A stretch of 64,000 nucleotides of DNA from Prosapia bicincta. Its lineage: Eukaryota > Arthropoda > Insecta > Hemiptera > Cercopidae. Location: contig JBAIZL010000003.1 of the NCBI GenBank assembly GCA_036971475.1, positions 49,862,842 through 49,926,841 on the forward strand. Direction: 5' to 3'. How positions within the stretch are numbered: the first letter of the stretch is position 1; each line of letters begins with the position of its first letter. The position numbers were made by a program, and so were the translations under genes. The notes beneath the pieces are model-generated. The model ran no database searches. It saw nothing but the letters and a program-made list of their open reading frames with translations, and was not told the DNA's origin. Of the stretch, positions 27,416 to 38,012 are shown piece after piece.

Positions 27416-28125
27416 TAGAATTAAAAATAGCATAGACATATCAGTAATATTTATAATACTGACTTAAGAATTATTAACAAATATACACTAAAGGGTTACT
27501 GACTTGAAACGTGATTTCTATCACTTGAAAGAAAATTAAATTCATCAAAATATCAATCTAAAGACTTCCTAATTGAAAGTAATTTAACTTTAGTACTATT
27601 TTTGAGTTTTACATTATAATATCCACAGTAAAAGTGTTAACTGATATTTAATTGCTGTAAATAACACACACCAGTTTTTAATGATTTTATTTCTTTATAT
27701 TAGCCGTTTACAGTTTTCCCGTGTTTTATTTGTATTTTAATCACTTTAAAAATAACTGTTTTGTGCATAACAAACATTCAATAAAAAGTCTATACACAAA
27801 AACCCTCAGCCCCAATTATATAAAGTTCCCTCTATTGTAATGAAGTTCTACTGTATTACATTTTGGAGGAATGTTAAAAAGTTGTTGAATAAATTATAGT
27901 ATGAGCCTTACTCATAAATTCCATGAGTATGAGCTATGTAATCATATTAGTATTAATCATCCTCATTAGAACAATAGGTAACTAATAACATCTTATTTTT
28001 CTGACACATAATATAATAAATAAAATTTTAAAATGTAATTCTTGTAAATATTAGTAAATTCTAAGAAAGTAATTACAAACAGAATATATATTTATATCTA
28101 CAAAAGTAATGTGGTTATTATCCAG
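27416..28125. other. Intron sequence before ankyrin exon A
   Basis: Unique AT-rich DNA between the end of satellite block 1 and the splice acceptor of the first ankyrin exon. No repeat or coding signal was seen. Confidence 0.5.
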
Positions 28126-28275
28126 GTCGCTTCAGTACTTCTTGAAAATGGAGCATCCTTGACAGCGACAACAAAAAAAGGCTTTACTCCCTTACATCTA
28201 GCTTCGAAGTATGGTAACATGAAAGTGGCAAGGCTACTATTACAGAAAGATGCACCTGTAGATGCTCAAGGCAAA
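28126..28275 (+). CDS. Ankyrin exon A (second half of one repeat plus the next)
   Basis: Ankyrin links integral membrane proteins to the spectrin skeleton through about 24 ANK repeats of 33 residues. This 150-bp exon (50 codons, phase 0 at both ends) follows a TTATCCAG acceptor and ends at a GTAAGA donor. It starts with [12 protein letters not shown], the second half of an ANK repeat, continues with [15 protein letters not shown], and ends DAPVDAQGK. In animal ankyrins this KKGFTPLH segment belongs at about repeats 15-16, directly after the exon here called E. It lies about 11 kb upstream of E in this window, the reverse of the expected order. The family assignment is firm. The gene is most like insect Ank2/Ank; which paralogue cannot be decided. 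Confidence 0.9.
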
Positions 28276-28416
28276 GTAAGATCAATTATACTTATAAAAT
28301 TATTATTGTTTTTTTAATATAGTGATTTATGAATATGGTATTCTTGTATGAGATGTTATAAAAAAGTAATGTTTTTAAAAAATCATGTTTTGAAGGATAA
28401 ACTACGTTTTTTTTAG

Positions 28417-28557
28417 AATGGAGTTACACCCTTACATGTTGCAAGCCATTATGATCATCAGAATGTAGCACTGTTATTGTTAGACAAGGGAGCTTCTCCT
28501 CATGCTACTGCTAAAAATGGACACACACCTTTACATATAGCTGCCAGGAAGAATCAG
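28417..28557 (+). CDS. Ankyrin exon B (one repeat plus start of the next)
   Basis: This 141-bp exon (47 codons, phase 0) lies between a polypyrimidine acceptor ending TTTTTTTTAG and a GTGAGT donor, 141 bp after exon A. It encodes [18 protein letters not shown], a full repeat with a [16 protein letters not shown] continuation, and stops at AARKNQ, inside the first helix of a repeat. In animal ankyrins this corresponds to about repeats 17-18. The expected next exon would supply the rest of that repeat, but none is found downstream before exon C, which starts a repeat from its beginning. A and B are therefore consecutive in the usual sense, and the break comes after B. Confidence 0.9.
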
Positions 28558-29284
28558 GTGAGTTGATGTAAATTTTATATAAACTATTTTATCTGTGAAA
28601 GAAAGGTGTGTAATAATTGAAACACATGTTAGATGACCGGTAGGATGTTCTTATTACCTTATAACTTAATCTTGAATATTGCTAGTTCTAATGTTTTATG
28701 TGCTTGCAATAATTTCTTGATGTATTTATTCCTTTTTACATATTTTTACTTTTACAACGAGAAAAATAAAAACGCTTGATTTATGTGTTAGACTGTTACT
28801 TACTAAAAATTATGAAGAAAATCCAATTTCACCAAATCTTTTCTTGTTTCATTGAACATTCAGTAATGCTACTTTTTAAAGTAAGATTTTAGGTTTGTTC
28901 TTACAAGAAAAGTGTTAACGGTACATAGTTTTCTCTGTTCATTGAGCAAGCAACATTTTTGAACATTTATTTCTCAAAAACATATTTATAGACTCAATAA
29001 ATCTAGTGGCAACTCCCCTGGAAACAGTCTTTTGGTGATTCCCCATTAGCTCCAGTTTATGTATAGTTGTGTAAGGCCAAACAGTGTTTCCTTTAGTTAC
29101 TTTTTAGTATTTCGTTTGGACAAGTACCAGTAAATTAACATAAAGAAAAATTAACACCATTTTGAGGAGAGGTTTAAAAATATTTTGCTTCATTTCTATA
29201 TAATATCACAGAGTACATAAAATTCTTTTTTCGTAGAAAACAAATGACACATTTGCTTAGAAAAACAAGAGACATCTTTTTCCA

Positions 29285-29286
<2 letters not shown>
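28558..29286. other. Unique AT-rich sequence after exon B
   Basis: No exon completing the repeat left open by exon B could be found here on either strand. No repeat or mobile-element signature was recognised. Confidence 0.4.

Positions 29287-29344
<58 letters not shown>
29287..29344. repeat. (TA)n microsatellite
   Basis: About 29 TA units lying about 100 bp before the first recognisable codons of the Penelope-like relic. Confidence 0.95.
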
Positions 29345-29346
<2 letters not shown>

Positions 29347-29446
29347 TTGATATTTTACGTTATCCATTGTTTTTCCGTTGCACTGACTTTATGAAGTTAA
29401 TATATTACTATTGTAAGTAATTTTTCCACCATTAAGTGCAATAATT

Positions 29447-30437
29447 TTACCTTGAGTGATGAGGCACCTTTCGGTCACTTGACCATTGTCGAATCACTCT
29501 CCACACTCCAATTTACCTGGGAGAAATCCACATCAGCCATCACCTTTTTGGATGTGGAGGTAACACTCCAGAATGGAAATATTAACACAGGAATTCACAT
29601 CAAACGTACAAACCACCTACAATATCTCCATTTTGACAGCAACCACCCAATAAACATAAAACGATCCATTCCATACATTCAAGCAGTCAGAGGTAAGAGA
29701 ATCTGTTCGAATGATAGGGAATTGGAAGATTTTAATAGAAAGATATCAACAGCCTTCCAGAGAAGAGGATACCCAAAAAGACTCATTGAAAACCAAATTC
29801 ATTCAGCACAATCCTCGGTTCACCCCAAACAGAACAAAATAAACTGTCTTTAATAACAGACTACCATCCTGGTTTACATAAACTCAATAAGATATGGAGA
29901 GATGGCTTCAAAATTCTTCAAGCTTCTGTCCAGACCAAAAATCTTTTCACAGATCCACCTCAAATCTGGTATAAGCAACCTCCCAACTTGAAAAACATCC
30001 TAGTACATCCTAAACTACCAGACCCTGATGCAGAAAAACCACACATACTTCCTCATGACTACTTCCCATGCAATAGACCTAGATGCAAGACGTGTCCAAT
30101 ACACCCCTCAGCAAATAGTTTCAACAGCCAAACAACAAAAATTGTCTTCAAAATACAGGGTCATCATAATTGTACATCGAAAAATCTCATATACCAGCTA
30201 CAATGTAAATTTTGCTCAGTACAGTACATAGGGCTGACCACAGATTGTCTGAATATCAGAATGAATGGCCACAGACATGATGTTAAAATTATGAAAATGG
30301 ATAGACCAACAGCTCAACATACTGCGAGTCACAACATCACAACTTTTGATGACTGCTATACCACAAAAATAATTACAGCACTCCCCCCTGATTGCAATCC
30401 CTCAGAACTGAGAAGGTGGGAACTATCATACCAGTGA
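29447..30437 (+). pseudogene. 5'-truncated Penelope-like element: RT thumb plus GIY-YIG domain, frameshifted
   Basis: PLEs are retroelements that pair a reverse transcriptase with a C-terminal GIY-YIG endonuclease. Two open pieces form one relic. The first (to 29853) has TFLDVEVTLQNG and later SIPYIQAVRGKRICS, matching the region after RT motif C. After a frameshift near 29850, the second reads YHPGLHKLNKIW, then a PCNRPRCKTCP cysteine motif, then LIYQLQCKFCSVQYIGLT, the GIY-YIG core with two cysteines between its halves, and ends SELRRWELSYQ. The RT palm with its YVDD motif is missing, as expected for 5' truncation. The cysteine motif marks a PLE lineage different from the intact copy at 58 kb. 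It lies between ankyrin exons B and C in the same orientation. Non-functional. Confidence 0.85.
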
Positions 30438-30802
30438 TATACCAACTCCAGAGAATCCCCTAACCTCAACATCAGATAAATCCATTCACTTATTTTCCTA
30501 ATAGCCTCTCCAATCTCTTTTCCCCTGACAGACTTATATAAACTATAATCACTCATATGCTCATGGAAACAATACATATATCTTTAATCTGTGCATCTGT
30601 GACATCTGATTTCTACACAATCTGTGATTACAAATTATATTTATTTTATTTCATTCTCTCATATTTCTTTTTGTTTTCTATTTGACAAAGACCACTGTGT
30701 GGTTGAAATATATCATTGGTTAGGTGCTTTTATGTGTTTTTATTTCAAGACTACAGATTGGACTCTTACCAAGGTAAGTCTGTCAGTCTCCTAGTCTAAA
30801 AA

Positions 30803-30855
<53 letters not shown>
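30438..30855 (+). mobile_element. Probable 3' region of the PLE relic ending in TATA(GT)n
   Basis: After the last GIY-YIG codon comes AT-rich sequence with a hairpin ACCACTGTGTGGT followed by TGAAAT (near 30688-30709). This resembles the stem II-GAAA part of the hammerhead-like motifs seen in the other PLE copies, but the core before it is poor. The stretch runs into a TATATA(GT)n microsatellite at 30805-30855. Ending a retroelement copy in a simple repeat is common; the boundary is a guess. Confidence 0.4.
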
Positions 30856-30856
<1 letters not shown>

Positions 30857-31192
30857 CAATGTTTCATTAACCAAGGTAAGGTTATTTGTTTAAAATCCTT
30901 ACAAATGTATATTTGTAAGCCAAAATAATTTCTTTCATTGCTCATATTTCAGGTAAAACCTTTTAGATTCTCAATTATATATTCAGATATAATAAAATTT
31001 TCTTCTTACTTCGATATACCAGAAAACGTATTACCTAGTTTATACATTCTATGGACTGGGTTGTTATCAGAATAATTATTAGCATTTCAATCAAGACAAA
31101 TGGGCATTCCCTGTGACAAGTTAATCTAATAGAAGGTGTGTTATATTTTTTGAAAATATGTGAGTAGTCATAATTGAGAAGACTTATGACCC
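30856..31192. other. Unique intronic sequence
   Basis: Nothing recognised between the GT microsatellite and the piggyBac target site. Confidence 0.4.
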
Positions 31193-31214
31193 TTAACCCT
31201 CAAGGACGCGCGCT

Positions 31215-31231
31215 GTTGTAAAAAGTACAAC
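31215..31231. promoter_or_regulatory. Subterminal palindrome GTTGTA-N5-TACAAC (copy 1)
   Basis: First of three copies of the same interrupted palindrome in this piggyBac element; the others are at 31395-31411 and 32119-32135. Copies 2 and 3 also share a following CAASGCGCCT box. The position near the ends suggests transposase binding sites, which is an inference. Confidence 0.5.
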
Positions 31232-31559
31232 AGTTTTAATATTTTGATTCTTGTTGAAACCTGTTGGTAGTTATTTGTTCAAATCACCTTTCTATTCTTC
31301 TATTGGTCCCCCCACTACTCTTATCAGTTGTCATCAATGTCTTTATTCTATCAACATAGCCTCAGTGTGCGATTAGTTCTGGTCAGTCATCACTGTTGTA
31401 CAAAATACAACAAGGCGCCTTCTGACGTTTTTATTTTTTCGGTGCAGTTTTTTTTCTCCACGATGGAATGTAATCTTTTTATATACATTTTTTTAAAGAA
31501 TTATGTAATTATTTGTTTTGTTCAACATTTTTATAAATTTTCATGTTTTTAGGAGTGAA

Positions 31560-32095
31560 TTTGGAAGACATTCCAAAAATTTTACAGGATCTTTCTGATG
31601 AAGAAATTGATAATGCTGATTTTATTGAAAGTGACGATGATCTGAGCGACGGTAAAGCTGAAAAAAGCTATCATAACTCAAAAAGTGAATTGGAAGGTGA
31701 TTGGCACTCTATGTAAGAACAAACGGGAAATTCCACCAGAACTGCTGCCTAATAAAACCAATCAGCCAGGTATTTCCTTGTTTGGGTTCCAGAATGATCG
31801 AACTATGGTCTCATATATGACAAAAAAAAATAAAGCTGTAATATTGATTTCGACTATGCACGACTCAGATGATGTTGACTAACAAACAAATAAACCACAA
31901 ATTATATTGCAGTACAACAGAACGAAAGGTGGAGTTGATAGTAATGACCAGCTTTGTGCTACATATAGCGTTGCCCGGAGGACAATAAGATGGCCAGTTG
32001 CATTATTTTTTGCTCTGATAAACATTGCTGGGGTCAACTCACAAGTAATTTTTTCATTGGTAACACCAAACTTTTAATAACTCGATTGAAAGTTA
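31560..32095 (+). pseudogene. piggyBac-like transposase remnant
   Basis: Fragments of a DDD transposase. An acidic N-terminal stretch is joined by an internal deletion near 31690 to IGTLCKNKREIPPELL, followed by FGFQNDRTMVSYMTKKNKAV and an in-frame stop at 31880. The frame then continues with IILQYNRTKGGVDSNDQLCA and RWPVALFFALINIAG. The first two catalytic aspartate regions are deleted; the last (GGVDSNDQ) remains. Dead copy. Confidence 0.85.
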
Positions 32096-32184
32096 AGGAA
32101 AATGTAGAAAACCGAGATGTTGTATAACATACAACAACGCGCCTACTTACGTTAGATAAAAAGGCGCGCGTGCATGAGGGTTAA

Positions 32185-33211
32185 AAACCAATAGCTTTAT
32201 GTTGTATTTTTGCAGCATGTTTATCTTATTCTTAGACCACATGTTGACATTTAGAGAAAAAAATGTGTGCTGCATTTGATAATAATATTCTACTATGTGG
32301 CTTCAGTAGTTTAAAGTCCACCCAATTTTAAAACATTCTAAACTAATTTTTTGTATTAAGATAATTTTTAAAAGTTAAAATTAAATTAAAGTATTATTGT
32401 TAAGCTTTTGTATAGTTATATTTGTTTAATATAATCGAAATAGCGATTTATCAGCTTTGTTGGTCCAACTGTTTTAGTTTTGTAATAATCTTGAGGTATA
32501 TTAATTTCTTTTTCAATATTTCTATTTTGAATAATTGTATTTTTCTCAAATACAGTGTTTATCAAAATTTGAAATTATTGTGCAGTATGTAAAAAAATTA
32601 TTTTTTGCTACAACACATTTGTTCCTGTGTATTCATAAGTTGTAACAGCTTGAATAATTTCATTAATTTTATTATATGACATGATTCTGTAAAAACAATC
32701 TAATAATGTTACTATCTATTTCAATAAATTGCTATAAATACTGGATAAAATAAATTTGGTAAGATGAAGTCATATGTGGTTGACTCAACAAGAGCATTCA
32801 TACATTTTAGGTATATATTTGTTTTTTCTGAATATAGCTTACTTCTTTACCAAAATGTTCAAGCATGAATAAAAACATGTTACTCTTTAGCCAATTCTTG
32901 TAATTTCCTCTAGGTATGTCCTAGAATTGCCTTTTGATCAAATGCTTGTTCTGTAAATGTTTTCAGTGACCGATTCACACTTTTAAAGCATCAGTATTGT
33001 TATAAACTTCTCAATACTTCTGTAGTCTTAACTTTTTTTATAATTTAAGATTTGGTTCAGTTAAAACCAGGACTGTTGTAGACCTAGTCAGTAAATTGCT
33101 CATTAGATTTCAAGATACTCTGTATGACTTAACACATCTGAAAAACAACCTCCCAATTACTTGAGATCAAAATTATCCTAAATCTATTTAACAGACCTTT
33201 TGTTGTTTCAG
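32185..33211. other. Unique AT-rich sequence before ankyrin exon C
   Basis: No coding or repeat signal recognised. The upstream repeats that normally precede exon C are not present in this window. Confidence 0.4.
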
Positions 33212-33409
33212 CACAACATAACGCCGTTACATGTTGCAGCCAAGTGGGGAAAGCTTTCAATGGTTGCTCTGCTTATAGAGAAAGGTGCTGATATTGAAGC
33301 CAAGACTCGAGATGGCTTGACACCATTACACTGTGCTGCTAGATCTGGACATGATCAAGTTGTAGATCTATTGGTTGAAAATAAGGCACCACTCTGTTCA
33401 AAGGCAAAG
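33212..33409 (+). CDS. Ankyrin exon C (two complete ANK repeats)
   Basis: This 198-bp exon (66 codons, exactly two 33-residue repeats, phase 0 at both ends) lies between a TTGTTTCAG acceptor and a GTGAGA donor. It starts [17 protein letters not shown], then [20 protein letters not shown], and ends KAPLCSKAK. In animal ankyrins this corresponds to about repeats 7-8. The close match to the insect form ([21 protein letters not shown]) supports an arthropod host. It splices naturally to exon D. Confidence 0.92.
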
Positions 33410-35137
33410 GTGAGAAACAAAACTCAAGTTCTTCTTATACAATGTGTATCATTTATTCATGTCAAATGAATAGTGATTTTTTATTTAAATTTTTGCAAGC
33501 TTTTTGTAAATGATTCGTTTTTTTTATTTTACACACTGTAATACTGTACTAATTTCTAAAAAAACTATTTCTAATTTTTTAATTCTTATCTAACATATGC
33601 TGATGTATAGCATCTGCATGACAAGACTATATATAAAGTAAAATTTCCCAAACAGTGACTGCAATTCACCAAATTTGTTTGGCACTGTATTCATTGTTTT
33701 TAGGATTCCAATATTCAGATAGCTCAATAAATAACAGTCAGATAATACGGATTTAAATTGTCTGAAAAATGTTTGACACCTTGAAAAGGCCCAATCCTTT
33801 ATTGGAATTTAAAAAAAGTAGTTGTGAAGTAAAATACATGGACAATTTATAAATTCATTAATTAATTATTTATATTTTGAGATTTAACAAGTTGACTGCT
33901 GGTTACTTAAAGGATTGTATTGCCTAAAAAGCTGACATGAACTTTTTTAATCATACACACACTCATATCACAATACCCGACAACCAGGTACAAGTCATCA
34001 GTAATGTCTTGAATTTTTACAAATAAGCTACATATTTGGACAGCTGAGATCAGAGAATCAATAGAGCCAAAACATAACATAGCCTGGTTGAGGGTGGGCA
34101 GCTGCTGGAAGTAGTCTGCTGCTCATGTAGCCCGTTGGTCTTTTGGAAAAAGAGGGTTAGCAGTCAAATAGTCTGTATTTTGACTTTGCATAATTCTTCT
34201 AGTGTTACAAACTATAAATGTATAATTTTACAAGTTTCAAATGTAAAAATAAATTACCAATAATTGTGAAACCTATTTCATCTTTATTTCAAGAGATAAA
34301 TCAGCTCACTTCAATGTTTCTTTTAATTGCATCTTGGAATTAATCTGGATAGCTGCAGGTTAGTAAACGATACCAGGAATTTGTTATTTTCTTCAGTTGT
34401 TTTGACTGTAGGCAATTATTCTACTACAGTCTACATTAGGGAGAATGGCATTTCATATCTACTAACACAGTAACTTTTCTTTGCATTTTTTCACTCTCAA
34501 CATAAAATTTTTTGTACACAGGACTGAAAAATAAATTATTTCTTTTGATTTATTTTAATTTTAGGACTGAAAATAGCAACTATAGTGTCTGTATTAAAAC
34601 TGAGTGTATTTTAGGGCAGTATTTATGTGAATCCATATAGAAACAGTTTTAATAAGGCATCCTTATTTCTCAGGCCTGGTATTAAAACTGAGTATATTTT
34701 AGGGCAGTATTTATGTAAATCCGGATTGAAACAGTTTTAATCAGACATCCTTATTTCACAGGACTAGGGATTAAAAATTTGTTCATAAAGTAGAGAATTC
34801 CATACAATGAAAATATACACAAGAAGAGATTTTACTGTATCCATAATATTTAAATAAAAATCTTGCCTGACTTCAAAATATGTTTGCTGATATTGTGTAT
34901 AATGGGTGCCATAAGGAAATTTAACTTATCACTGTTACGGATCGTAATGTCAAAAGCATGATTAAAAATAAATTGCTTTTATATCTTAAATGTTTCATTC
35001 ATAGTAATTATTAATTTAGTTTTAAGTAACATTAAATAAATAATGAAATCTTCCTTGGAAGAAAAAATATTGTAATTGATGCTAATAAAACTCAATATAT
35101 ATCAGTAAAACTAACAAGAAATGTTTTTTTTAAACAG
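33410..35137. other. Intron C-D
   Basis: About 1.7 kb of unique AT-rich DNA. The only structure noted is an 88-bp tandem duplication at 34593-34768. Confidence 0.7.
34593..34768. repeat. 88-bp tandem duplication
   Basis: Two diverged copies start with ATTAAAACTGAGT at 34593 and 34681. Both contain TTTTAGGGCAGTATTTATGT and end in CATCCTTATTTC. Confidence 0.8.
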
Positions 35138-35434
35138 AATGGTCTATCACCTTTGCACATGGCATCCCAAGGTGATCACGTGGATGCTGCAAGGATTCTT
35201 CTCTACCATGGAGCTCCTGTGGATGAAGTGACTGTTGACTACTTAACCGCACTCCATGTTGCTGCCCATTGTGGGCATGCTAGAGTAGCAAAGCTGTTAC
35301 TCGATCGAAAGGCTGACCCTAATGCTAGAGCACTAAATGGATTCACACCATTGCATATTGCTTGTAAGAAGAATAGAATCAAAGTAGTAGAACTGTTACT
35401 GAAATATGGAGCATCCATTGGAGCTACCACTGAG
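35138..35434 (+). CDS. Ankyrin exon D (three complete ANK repeats)
   Basis: This 297-bp exon (99 codons, exactly three repeats, phase 0) follows a TTTTTTTAAACAG acceptor and ends before GTTTGT. It encodes [19 protein letters not shown], then [20 protein letters not shown], then [18 protein letters not shown], ending GASIGATTE. In animal ankyrins this corresponds to about repeats 9-11. The order C-D is canonical. The minus-strand open frame over it is only a shadow. Confidence 0.93.
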
Positions 35435-37125
35435 GTTTGTATTAACAACCCAGTTAAAGCTAATTGTCACTAAATTATATACTACTTAACTACAAATTGT
35501 GTTTTTTTAAAACAAATACCATTTTTATTCTATGATGAATTTTTCTTTAATTCCATAAATTGCATGAACTTCTACTTTTTTGCAAAATGTCAATATATAT
35601 TAAGGTATGTTTAAAGTGAATAGGCTGTTATCTTCATAGAAATCAGCCACTATTGAAAATCATAGCTATTGACAATCTTTACCGGACATGTTTTGCTTAG
35701 CATTGTTGTGATGCTATGAATTATATTCCTGAGCCAAAATCATCAGCTTCTTTTATTCCTTATTCCAAAACACTCTCCACCTGTTTTTCTTTTTCGAAAT
35801 TGTGAGCCTTAACTTCATTATCTCAGGAAAACTCATAGAGTTTGTACTTATACACTTTACTAATCATTAATTTCAGGGATTTGTGTACCTCTTGAATTAA
35901 AGAAATCCTAATTAATTATATCTTCACAGTGTAATTTTAGTGGTCGAAGTCAGTTTAAATTTATATTGTAGAGTGTAAGAAAGGATATATAATGTGAAAC
36001 AGCCCATCCAATGGTGTCTCGCTAACAAATAGCTGCAGCTGCTCATTTCAAATTTGTGGGACATCAAATACTGTACTGAGGCAGTTATACATTGCAATAA
36101 AAACCATGTCCTGTACTTTCATTAGAACAAAAAGCAAAAATTGATAAATTGTTCAAGGTAATAAATATTTATGGTATTTAATGAGATACAAGTTTAGTGA
36201 TACACATTTTAGGAACTTTCCATTGAAATTTAGTTGGCTAATCAACTGATTGAATATGATAATTAAAATGTGGGTCTTAGATGTTAGCTTTATATGAAAT
36301 ATGAGAAAAAAGTTACTAATCTAAGCCCAGTTATGATCATCTAGCAGCCATATATTCTCTAAATTTAACAAAACCACAAGTGTGTTTGTTCGTTTTTAAC
36401 ATTTTCTTTTCATGTAAACTCAGTGTTGTCATCTGAGGTGTGTTTGTTCAAGTATTTCACTGGAGCTCTGTTCCAGAATATGTTGATATAATCTAATTTT
36501 TTTATAGAGTTTACAAAAACTTCTTTTAAAACTAATAACCGTTTTGTGGTGAATTTGTGAATAGAATTTCGTTATGTTGCTAATGATTGAACCATCACTC
36601 TGCACCACAATAATAATGACAAACCAGCAAATGTAGCTATAATGAATATTGTCAGGCAGCACTAGAATACCACTTGAAGATAACAAATAGTATTGTAACC
36701 AAAACTTCTAGAGTATTTTTAATTAGGTTACTATCAAGATTGCTTTATACAAAAAATTACTACGATCAGTAAGGCTGTAATATGTGGCTGAACTACTAGG
36801 GCAAGTACTAAATATTGTGAGTTGCACAGTAACTACAACTAGAACATTGCAGTTTTTAAAAATTGTTAGTATTATTAGCAATAGTTAGGTGATGTTTATA
36901 TTCTGGATGTCTAATTCTTGGCTAAAGATAGCATCGTATACTGCTGTTGCGAAAAGTTTGTGTCTGGGCTATAAAGTTACCTCAATGTCCGCTTTATCAG
37001 GCAACTTTGTTTATAGATATCCTAATAGATATAGTTACAAGTTTGTAAACCTATAGAGGGCAAAATTTATAATGAGATAATAAAAGTGAGAAACAAGGTT
37101 TCTTCATTCTATTAACACAGAATGT

Positions 37126-37377
37126 TTATATTAATTAAAACAACCTCTCACCACAAATTCAACAAATTTTATTTTAACCTTATATAGATTTTGACTACAA
37201 AGTAATCATCTTCAGAGGTATTTTTACAAATAACTGTTATTTGTAAATATACCTCAGAAGATGATTACTTTGTAGTCGAAATGTACATAAGGTTAAAACA
37301 AAATTTGTTGAATTTGTGGTGAGAGGTTGTTTTAATTAATATAAACATTTACGCCACAGTTGCTTTAAGTTGTTGTG
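37126..37377. mobile_element. Palindromic Penelope-like remnant with 12-bp target duplication
   Basis: An inverted repeat of 229 bp (37121-37349, centre near 37235) is followed on the right by a short tail. AACACAGAATGT occurs at 37114-37125 and 37378-37389 as a target duplication. The right arm carries CCT, CAGAAGA, T, hairpin GATTAC-TTT-GTAGTC, GAAA, TGTACATA, AGG (37252-37292). The left arm, read on the minus strand, has the better core CTGAAGA but a decayed GAAA part (CAAAATC). Same plan as the 4.5-kb element, including the TGTACATAAGG end. The tail, GCCACAGTTGCTTTAAG then TTGTTGTG, resembles the tail of that element. Confidence 0.65.
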
Positions 37378-37651
37378 AACACAGAATGTGTTAATATTTT
37401 GAAATAGGTTGTATAGAAAAAGTTTGTTGAGAGTGCAAATAATAAATCTAATCAATAAACTCATCGGTTTAAAAATTAGAGTTATTGAAATGAAGCATTC
37501 TGAGCAGTTTGAATCTGTACTAATTATAATAGGACCAAACTATTTTGTTTAAAAAAATTGTATTATTTGACTAATAACATTGAATTTATTATTATTCATG
37601 TGGGATATTAGTATACAAACTATAAACACGTCAATGCATCCACATTAGTTA

Positions 37652-38012
37652 AAGTTGAAGTTTCTTGATGTAATCATCTTCAATTCACTGATTAAACTAT
37701 TTTTACACTACTTAACTAAGTGAATACGTAATTGCTTACTTGCTGACGCGTTTCAAAACGATCGTTCTTTTTACGACAGGGAAAATATACTTTATGACCA
37801 CACACACTTTGAAGCCAATAGTCTTTTCAAATACATCACACAAGATGCCGACACTTCACCTAATGTCATAAATCCAACCCTGTCATACCGTTTGTAAAGA
37901 GCTAAAAGCTGCTAGTAGAAGGTTAGTTTCGTAAAAGGAACGATCGTTTTGAAACGTCAGTAAGTAAGCAATTACGTATTCACTTAGTTAAATAGTGTAA
38001 AATTAGTTTAGT
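37652..38012. mobile_element. Inverted-repeat Penelope-like remnant with 11-bp target duplication
   Basis: CACATTAGTTA occurs at 37641-37651 and 38013-38023. Inverted arms run about 37693-37778 and 37932-38010 and share AAGCAATTACGTATTCACTT and AACGATCGTT. The right arm has the palindrome AACGATCGTT followed by TTGAAACGTC, resembling stem II, GAAA and a GUC cleavage site. On the minus strand the left tail has TTGAAGA, TGAT-TAC-ATCA, AGAAAC (37659-37683), a similar layout. The 150-bp centre is not palindromic and shows no recognised protein. Confidence 0.55.

Larger units (their letters stand above)
31197..32180 (+). mobile_element. Internally deleted piggyBac-superfamily element with TTAA duplications
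   Basis: A 984-bp element bounded by TTAA at 31193-31196 and 32181-32184, the invariant piggyBac target. The ends are inverted repeats: CCCTCAAGGACGCGCGC on the left, against CCCTCATGCACGCGCGC read from the right, 15 of 17 matching. Inside are a short acidic N-terminal piece (LEDIPKILQDLSDEEID near 31560) and a transposase middle/C-terminal piece. The element is far shorter than an autonomous piggyBac and cannot encode a full enzyme. Its ends and protein differ from those of the piggyBac at 62.7 kb, so it belongs to another lineage. Confidence 0.9.

Noticed and set aside
29447..30437. GIY-YIG frame as a host nuclease gene
   Set aside because: The upstream RT-like part, the cysteine motif, the frameshift and lack of introns fit a PLE relic instead.
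31328..31552. 74-codon frame in the short piggyBac
   Set aside because: It overlaps the element's terminal non-coding part and does not match transposase.
28558..33211. A missing ankyrin exon that would make the B-to-C order normal
   Set aside because: Looked for the second half of the repeat left open by exon B and for the repeats preceding exon C on both strands; only PLE and piggyBac relics were found.
35239..35448. Minus-strand open frame over ankyrin exon D
   Set aside because: It is a shadow of the ankyrin coding strand, with no splice or family signal of its own.
36429..36686. 85-codon minus-strand frame in intron D-E
   Set aside because: No recognisable domain, a low-complexity hydrophobic start, and no splice context; probably chance.
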